NCBI GenBank assembly: GCA_016720835.1 | Contig: JADKJW010000007.1 | Span: 62,001-126,000, forward strand | Source: Ignavibacteria bacterium | GTDB lineage: Bacteria > Bacteroidota > Ignavibacteria > SZUA-365 | DNA: 64,000 bases | Direction of reading: 5' to 3' | Part shown: piece by piece, positions 59,021-64,000 of the stretch | Numbering within the stretch: the first letter of the stretch is position 1 | Layout of the letters: each line of letters starts with the position of its first letter | Notes under the pieces: generated by a model | Seen by the model: the letters and a program-made list of their open reading frames with translations, nothing else | What the model was told of the DNA's origin: nothing | Databases searched by the model: none | Translations under genes and position numbers: made by a program

Positions 59021-60769
59021 GTGAAGAATCTCCTCTCCCTCCTCCCGTACCTCAAACGCCACCGGCGGACCCTGTTCGTCGGCGTGGGCGCGATCTTCCT
59101 GTCGGTGGTCTTTTCCATGCTGGCGCCGATCCTCATCCGGAAGGCCATCGACGGACTGCAGGCCCACGCCGCGCCGTCCTCCATTTTCCGCTACGCGGCG
59201 CTGGTGCTGCTCGTGTCCGCCGTCAGCGGCGTCTTCCTGTTCCTCCAGCGCCGGACGATCATCGTCGCTTCGCGTCGCATCGAGTACGATCTGCGGAACG
59301 ACTTCATCGCGCACATCGAGACGCTGTCGCTGCGCTATTTCCAGAACACGCCGACGGGCGACATCATGGCGCATTCCACGAACGACATCGCGGCCATCCG
59401 CATGTTCGTCGGCCCCGCCATCATGTACAGCGTCGAGACGCTGTTCACCTTCGTGATCATTCTGACAGCGCTGCTGAGCATCCACCCGATGCTCACGCTC
59501 TACGCGCTGCTCCCGCTGCCGCTCATCTCTTTCGCCGTGAACAGGCTCGGCACGGTGATTCACCGTCGCTTCGAGGATATTCAGAACCAGTACTCCGCAT
59601 TGACGACGCGCGCCCAGGAATCCATTTCCGGCATCCGCGTGGTGAAGTCGTACCTGCGCGAGGACTATGAGATCGGCCGGTTCCAGACCCTGAGCGAGGA
59701 GTACCTCGCGCGCAACATGCGCATGGCGCGCGTGCAGGCGTTCTTCATGCCGCTCCTGTCGATGCTGATCGGTCTCTCGGTGATCATCGTCGTGTGGTAC
59801 GGGGGACTGCAGGTGATGGACAGGAAACTGACGCTCGGGGGACTCACGCAGTTCATGATGTACATTTCCATGATGATCTGGCCGATGATCGCCGTCGGCT
59901 GGGTGGTCGGCCTCGTGCAGCGCGCTTCGGCGTCCATGAAGCGCCTCAACCGCATCCTCGAACTGGAACCCGAGATCGCGGATTCCCCGGTCACCGATGG
60001 CGCCATCACCCGCCTGTCGGGGGAGATCGTTTTCGACCATGTCACCTTCCGCTACAACGAGGGGAGCGACGCGATTCTCGACGACGTCTCGCTCACCATT
60101 CCCGCGGGTTCGACGCTCGCCATCATCGGGTATACCGGCAGCGGCAAGAGCAGCCTGGTGCAGCTCATCCCGCGCCTGTACGATGTCACCGGCGGCGCGC
60201 TGCGCATCGACGGCCACGACGTGCGCGCCATCCCGCTTGCCGTGCTGCGCCGCTCCATCGCCTGCGTGACGCAGGAGACCTTCCTGTTCTCGGATTCCAT
60301 CCGCGCCAACATCGCCTACAGCGTCGATGCCGCGACGGAGGACGATATCGTCCGGGCCGCGAACACCGCGCAGATCGCGAAGGACATCGCGGATTTTCCG
60401 GCGCACTACGACACCGTGCTCGGCGAGCGCGGCATCACCCTTTCCGGGGGACAGAAGCAGCGCGTGAGTCTCGCGCGCGCGATGCTGCGACGCCCCGCCA
60501 TCCTCATCCTGGACGACGCGCTCTCGGCCGTGGATACCCACACCGAAGAGGAGATCCTCAAGAACCTCAAGGACGTCATGCGGGAGCGCACCAGCATCAT
60601 CATCAGCCACCGTATCTCGACGGTGAAGCACGCCGATGCGATCATCGTGCTCCACGAGGGCCGTATCGCCGAACAGGGCACGCACGATCAGCTGGTGGCC
60701 CTCGGCGGCATCTACGCCGATCTCCACGCCAAGCAGCTCCTCGCGGAGGAACTGGCGGAGATGGAATAG
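59021..60769 (+). CDS. ABC exporter (fused permease and ATPase)
   Basis: Half-size ABC exporter of 582 residues that would work as a homodimer. Six helices span residues about 10-310. The ATPase domain has Walker A GYTGSGKSSLVQLIPRLYDV near 372, LSGGQKQRVSLARAML near 476 and Walker B ILILDDALSAVDTHTEEEIL near 498. The start is uncertain: GTG at 59021 (MKNLLSLLPYLKRHRRT) or a TTG two codons earlier; I prefer the GTG. The substrate is unknown, lipid or drug types being common. The NrnA gene begins directly after its TAG. Confidence 0.85.
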   Translation: MKNLLSLLPYLKRHRRTLFVGVGAIFLSVVFSMLAPILIRKAIDGLQAHAAPSSIFRYAALVLLVSAVSGVFLFLQRRTIIVASRRIEYDLRNDFIAHIETLSLRYFQNTPTGDIMAHSTNDIAAIRMFVGPAIMYSVETLFTFVIILTALLSIHPMLTLYALLPLPLISFAVNRLGTVIHRRFEDIQNQYSALTTRAQESISGIRVVKSYLREDYEIGRFQTLSEEYLARNMRMARVQAFFMPLLSMLIGLSVIIVVWYGGLQVMDRKLTLGGLTQFMMYISMMIWPMIAVGWVVGLVQRASASMKRLNRILELEPEIADSPVTDGAITRLSGEIVFDHVTFRYNEGSDAILDDVSLTIPAGSTLAIIGYTGSGKSSLVQLIPRLYDVTGGALRIDGHDVRAIPLAVLRRSIACVTQETFLFSDSIRANIAYSVDAATEDDIVRAANTAQIAKDIADFPAHYDTVLGERGITLSGGQKQRVSLARAMLRRPAILILDDALSAVDTHTEEEILKNLKDVMRERTSIIISHRISTVKHADAIIVLHEGRIAEQGTHDQLVALGGIYADLHAKQLLAEELAEME

Positions 60770-61765
60770 ATGGACGCCATCACGCCTCTCTCGGCGGACG
60801 AAATCCGCGCGCTTCTGCGGGAGCACGACCGCTTCGTCCTCACGACGCACACCAATCCGGATGGCGACGCCCTGGGAAGCGAGTACGCGCTCGCGCACGC
60901 GCTCCGGGGCGCCGGAAAGACCGTGTCCGTGATCAACTGCGACCCCGTTCCCGGAAACCTGTCCTTCCTCGACGCGGACGGGCTTTTCCAGCGCTATGAC
61001 GCCGCGGCGCACGACGCGACCATCGCGGGCGCGGACATGATCGTCGTCGTGGATCTGAACGACGCATCCCGCGTTCGCGGGATGGAACACGCCGTGCGCG
61101 CGAGCGCCGCGCGCACGGTGGTGATCGATCATCACCTCGATCCGCAGCCCTTTGCCGACGGATACCTCATCGAGCAGGGCGCGTGCGCGACCGCCGAAAT
61201 CCTGTACGACCTGCTCGAGGCCGCGTATCCGATGACGCTCGAGATGGCGACGGGGTTGTACGTCGGGATCATGACGGACACCGGATCCTTCCGCTTCGAG
61301 CGCACGACGCCGCGTGTGCACCGCATCGCCGCAGTGTTGCTGGAGGCGGGTGTGGACCAGACGCTCGTGTACCGGCGCATCTACGACGAATACTCCGCGG
61401 GCAGGATTCTCCTGCTCGGCCGCGTTCTCGCGGGACTCGAACTCGTCTGCGGCGGCAACGCCACTCTGCTCCGCATACGGGAGAGCGATTTCGCCGAAAC
61501 AGGCACCACGCCGGAGGACAGCGACAACATCGTGAACTACGGGCTGGGTGTGCGCGGCGTCGAAGCCACCGTGCTGCTGACGGAGCGGTCCGACGGCGTC
61601 AAACTGAATTTCCGTTCCCGCGGCACGACCTCCGTCCACGAGCTCGCGCGCTCCTTCGGCGGCGGCGGGCATCGGTTCGCCGCGGGGGCCACCGTGCACG
61701 GCGCCGCATTCGAGGACGTGCGCGCGCGACTGCTGGACGCGCTCGCCCCGCTGTTCGCCTCCTGA
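60770..61765 (+). CDS. nrnA: NrnA-type DHH phosphoesterase
   Basis: Manganese-dependent phosphoesterase of 331 residues that degrades short oligonucleotides and may hydrolyse 3'-phosphoadenosine-5'-phosphate. The DHH domain has THTNPDGDALGSE near residue 26, VVVDLND near 86, VIDHHLD near 118 and YVGIMTDTGSFRF near 163. The DHHA1 domain has SFGGGGHRFAAGA near 296. The start is the base after the exporter stop (TAGATG), so they are coupled. It suggests RNA turnover and sulfur metabolism housekeeping. Confidence 0.92.
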   Translation: MDAITPLSADEIRALLREHDRFVLTTHTNPDGDALGSEYALAHALRGAGKTVSVINCDPVPGNLSFLDADGLFQRYDAAAHDATIAGADMIVVVDLNDASRVRGMEHAVRASAARTVVIDHHLDPQPFADGYLIEQGACATAEILYDLLEAAYPMTLEMATGLYVGIMTDTGSFRFERTTPRVHRIAAVLLEAGVDQTLVYRRIYDEYSAGRILLLGRVLAGLELVCGGNATLLRIRESDFAETGTTPEDSDNIVNYGLGVRGVEATVLLTERSDGVKLNFRSRGTTSVHELARSFGGGGHRFAAGATVHGAAFEDVRARLLDALAPLFAS

Positions 61766-61814
61766 CCGGCCGCCGCCGGACGCGTCGAAAAAAAATGTTC
61801 GCATGGCGGGGTGA

Positions 61815-61843
61815 TTGGAAGTTTTCGTTTTTTCCGTTACACT
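61815..61843 (+). promoter_or_regulatory. Promoter of the leucyl aminopeptidase gene
   Basis: TTGGAA (61815-61820), a 17-bp spacer and TACACT (61838-61843). The leader to the ATG is about 110 bp. Confidence 0.5.
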
Positions 61844-61959
61844 AGAGCCGCGTGCCAATCGCACCAGCACAACGCCTGTCCATTTGCGGTCCGGAGAGAT
61901 CCGGAACGGGATAGCGCGTCTCTCGGATCTCACCGTTTCATGGATGCAGGAGTAAACTC

Positions 61960-63468
61960 ATGGCCAAATGCACCGGTCTGTACGGCACACCGGAAAAGAT
62001 CGCGGCCGACGTCCACGTTCTCTATTTCGTCGACGATGACGCCTTCTTCAAGAAGACCGCCGACCTGCTCGGATCCGCGTTGAAGGCGACCGTGCTCGAC
62101 GACAGGACAAAGGGCGACTTCACCGGCGCGGTCGACGAGCTTCTCCCCCTCGTCGCGGGCGATGCGCGGTACGTCCTCGTCGGTCTCGGCGCGAAGGACG
62201 CGCTCCGCGCGGAGACGCTGCGCCGCGCTTCCGGCCGCGCGGCCAGGGAAGCGGCGCGTTTCGTCGCGCAGTCGCTCGCCGTCTACTTCCCGTCGGAAGA
62301 AGTGGTGCGGCGACACATGCATCTTTCCTTCGAGGAATGCGTGCACACCGTCGTGGAGGGCACACTGCTGGGCTTGTACAAGTACGACAAGTTCATCACG
62401 AAACAGCCCGACGCGAAGAAGGGATTGATCAAGGAAGTCCGCTTCGTCGCCGCCGACGAGGGATTCCAGGGACGCCTGAAATCCGCGCTGGAGACGGCCG
62501 TGACCGTGGTGGACGGCGTCGAACTGGCGCGCAATCTCACGAACGCTCCGGGGAATGAGGTCTCCGCCGAAACGCTCGCCAAGGAGGCGACCGCGATCGG
62601 CAAGAAGCTGGGACTCAAGGTCGTCGTCTTTGGACGCAAGGAAATCGAACTGCACAAGATGGGCGGTCTGCTCGCGGTGAACCAGGGCAGCGCCCGCGAA
62701 CCGCGCTTCATCATCATGGAGTACAACGAGCAGAAACGGCGTCTTCCACTCTACGTGATCGTCGGGAAGGGCGTCACCTTCGATTCGGGCGGCCTGTCGA
62801 TCAAGCCCGCCGCCGCGATGGAGGAAATGAAAATGGACATGGCCGGAGCCGCCGCCGTCCTCGGCGCGATGCAGGTGGTCGCGAAACTGAAGCTGCCGGT
62901 GCGTCTCGTCGGCCTCATCCCCGCGACGGACAACATGCCCGGCGAGGGCGCCATGTGTCCGGGCGATATCATTCGCATGGCGAACGGCAAAACGGTGGAA
63001 GTGCTCAATACCGACGCCGAGGGGCGCCTGATTCTCGCGGATGCGCTCGTGTACGCCCAGCGCTACAAACCGACGGGCGTCATCGACCTCGCGACCCTCA
63101 CCGGGGCCTGCGTCGTGGCCCTGGCCTCGCACGCCACCGGCATGATGGGCACCTCGGCGGCACTGAAGGATCAGCTCCGGGCCGCCGGCGAGAAGACCTT
63201 CGAGCGCGTCTGGGAACTGCCGCTGTTCGACGAGTACGATGCGATGCTCAAGAGCGGTGTCGCGGACCTGAAGAATATCGCGGGCCGCTGGGGCGGCGCC
63301 ATCACCGCGGCCGCCTTCCTCAAGGCGTTCGTCGCCGACATGCCCTGGGTGCATCTCGACATCGCGGGCACGGCCATGCTCGAGGAAGCCACGGCGTATG
63401 CGCCGAAGGGCGGCAGCGGCGTCGGCGTGCGCCTCCTCACCGCGCTGTTCCGCGACGTCGCGCATTAA
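61960..63468 (+). CDS. pepA: Leucyl aminopeptidase
   Basis: Cytoplasmic M17 zinc/manganese aminopeptidase of 502 residues that removes N-terminal residues from peptides. The N-terminal macro-like domain is followed by the catalytic domain. The metal and catalytic lysines and aspartates are in VGKGVTFDSGGLSIKPAAAM near residue 268 and NTDAEGRLILADALVYAQ near 348. ATLTGACVVAL and GVADLKNIAGRWGGAITAAAFL near 440 complete the family pattern. The ATG has AGGAG upstream. It is convergent with the following barrel gene, with a strong hairpin between. Confidence 0.95.
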   Translation: MAKCTGLYGTPEKIAADVHVLYFVDDDAFFKKTADLLGSALKATVLDDRTKGDFTGAVDELLPLVAGDARYVLVGLGAKDALRAETLRRASGRAAREAARFVAQSLAVYFPSEEVVRRHMHLSFEECVHTVVEGTLLGLYKYDKFITKQPDAKKGLIKEVRFVAADEGFQGRLKSALETAVTVVDGVELARNLTNAPGNEVSAETLAKEATAIGKKLGLKVVVFGRKEIELHKMGGLLAVNQGSAREPRFIIMEYNEQKRRLPLYVIVGKGVTFDSGGLSIKPAAAMEEMKMDMAGAAAVLGAMQVVAKLKLPVRLVGLIPATDNMPGEGAMCPGDIIRMANGKTVEVLNTDAEGRLILADALVYAQRYKPTGVIDLATLTGACVVALASHATGMMGTSAALKDQLRAAGEKTFERVWELPLFDEYDAMLKSGVADLKNIAGRWGGAITAAAFLKAFVADMPWVHLDIAGTAMLEEATAYAPKGGSGVGVRLLTALFRDVAH

Positions 63469-63502
63469 CCGAGACGTGCATCCGAATATCACCGCGCGCT
63501 TC

Positions 63503-63538
63503 GCGGTCCGGCCCGGCGTTCAGACCGGGCCGGACCGC
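63503..63538. terminator. Perfect 14-bp hairpin between convergent genes
   Basis: GCGGTCCGGCCCGG (63503-63516) and CCGGGCCGGACCGC (63525-63538) form a perfect stem with an 8-base loop. No long T-run follows on either strand, but the place between two convergent stop codons suits a bidirectional terminator. Confidence 0.5.
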
Positions 63539-63554
63539 TGCCGTTTCGGCCCGC

Positions 63555-64000
63555 TCACAGACCGACGCCCACGGAGAAATACAGGGAGGTCGGACCCCAC
63601 TGCGTGAATGATTTCCCGCCGGAGCGGACGAAGAGAAAACTCTTTCCGATGCCGAAATCCGCGGGCCCGATCGGCGTGTCGAGCCCGATGACGATGCCGG
63701 CGCCATGGCGGAGATCCGCGAACTTGATCTGCTCGGGAATGTCCCAGGTCCGGCCCAGATCGTAGCGGATCGAAAGGTAGCTGTCGAACAGGAACTTCAC
63801 CGGGAGCAACGCGCGCAGCTCGACGCTGCCCACAAAGACCTGCTGGCCGGTGAACTCGTTTTCGCGCATGCCGAAAAACGTGGCGAGGCCGCCCAGGCGA
63901 AAATCCTCCGTGCGCGGCATGGTCCTGTCCCCGTATCCGAAAAGCACGCGCGGGTGCACGGTCCATTGCTGCCCGGGGGTGGAAAGGTACACATCGTACT
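63555..64000 (-). CDS. Omp85-type outer-membrane barrel, 3' end only
   Basis: C-terminal part (about 148 residues) of a minus-strand outer-membrane barrel that runs off the window. The wording (RLGGLATFFGMRENEFTGQQ, VELRALLPVKFLFDSYLS, GAGIVIGLDTPIGPADFGIG) matches the last strands of Omp85-superfamily barrels, including those fused to patatin domains. It ends with YFSVGVGL. The N-terminal domains, which would define the function, are outside the window. Confidence 0.75.
   Translation of the reverse strand, partial: YDVYLSTPGQQWTVHPRVLFGYGDRTMPRTEDFRLGGLATFFGMRENEFTGQQVFVGSVELRALLPVKFLFDSYLSIRYDLGRTWDIPEQIKFADLRHGAGIVIGLDTPIGPADFGIGKSFLFVRSGGKSFTQWGPTSLYFSVGVGL

Noticed and set aside
61766..61800. 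GC-rich stem followed by an A-run as a terminator for the NrnA gene
   Set aside because: The run is of A on the coding strand, not T, so intrinsic termination in that direction is not supported.

Overview
The window is a high-GC, gene-dense bacterial chromosome segment. It most likely comes from the FCB assemblage, meaning a Bacteroidota relative of the Ignavibacteria/Kapabacteria/Rhodothermia type. Four things point there: a secreted protein with a C-terminal type IX secretion sorting domain (NYPNPF motif), a GWxTD-type protein, a DUF6029-type outer-membrane protein, and promoters that fit the TTTG / TAnnTTTG pattern. The phylum is an inference. No rRNA, tRNA, CRISPR, insertion sequence or phage module was seen, and the genes are mostly ordinary housekeeping and envelope genes.

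Layout. 0-2 kb (minus): a DUF2279 envelope protein and a family 2 glycosyltransferase. 2.1-4.0 kb (plus): a degenerate GIY-YIG protein and two membrane proteins. 4-13.2 kb (minus): a small conserved protein, a large membrane patatin, a T9SS cargo protein, an NCS2-type permease and a frameshifted NupC-type nucleoside permease. 13.4-17.2 kb (plus): an envelope protein, a cysteine-rich secreted peptide and a TonB-dependent receptor, probably for metal uptake. 17.3-17.7 kb is a C/G homopolymer block that looks like bad consensus. 17.8-18.9 kb (minus): two tandem paralogues with matching terminators. 19.1-23.7 kb (plus): a HAD phosphatase, a TlpA-type thioredoxin, a DUF6029 porin-like protein and ribonuclease G.

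23.9-29.8 kb holds dnaN-recF-DUF721-mnmE-gyrB, a replication-locus order, but dnaA is absent. It continues into a histidine kinase / sigma-54 activator pair, a GWxTD gene broken by two frameshifts, pdxA, ftsE and a DnaQ-UvrC(Cho) fusion. 37.5-44.6 kb (mostly minus): a small GIY-YIG protein (plus), an Omp85-like barrel, three paralogous secreted proteins and a YtcJ-type amidohydrolase. 44.8-52.3 kb (plus): a peptidase-propeller-barrel fusion, asd, an exonuclease, hppD and a DUF4258 / YgiT-finger / NYN-nuclease cassette. 52.3-56.8 kb (plus): an MlaE-MlaF-MlaD lipid transporter operon that continues into a PfkB kinase and an RfbD-like reductase. 57-63.5 kb (plus): serS, a HAD hydrolase, an ABC exporter, NrnA and a leucyl aminopeptidase. 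The window ends inside a minus-strand outer-membrane barrel gene.

Non-coding signals are the most unusual part. Several intergenic spacers carry short word-like tandem repeats of 7, 8 or 16 bp, and one carries a 120-bp tandem triplication. Eleven spacers carry a TTG-N20/21-TA promoter geometry. Three single-base frame losses and the poly-C block suggest draft-quality consensus in places. No clearly new system stands out. The best candidates for follow-up are the hppD-linked DUF4258/YgiT/NYN cassette, the twin secreted proteins at 17.8-18.9 kb and the three-paralogue secreted protein cluster at 39.8-42.5 kb.
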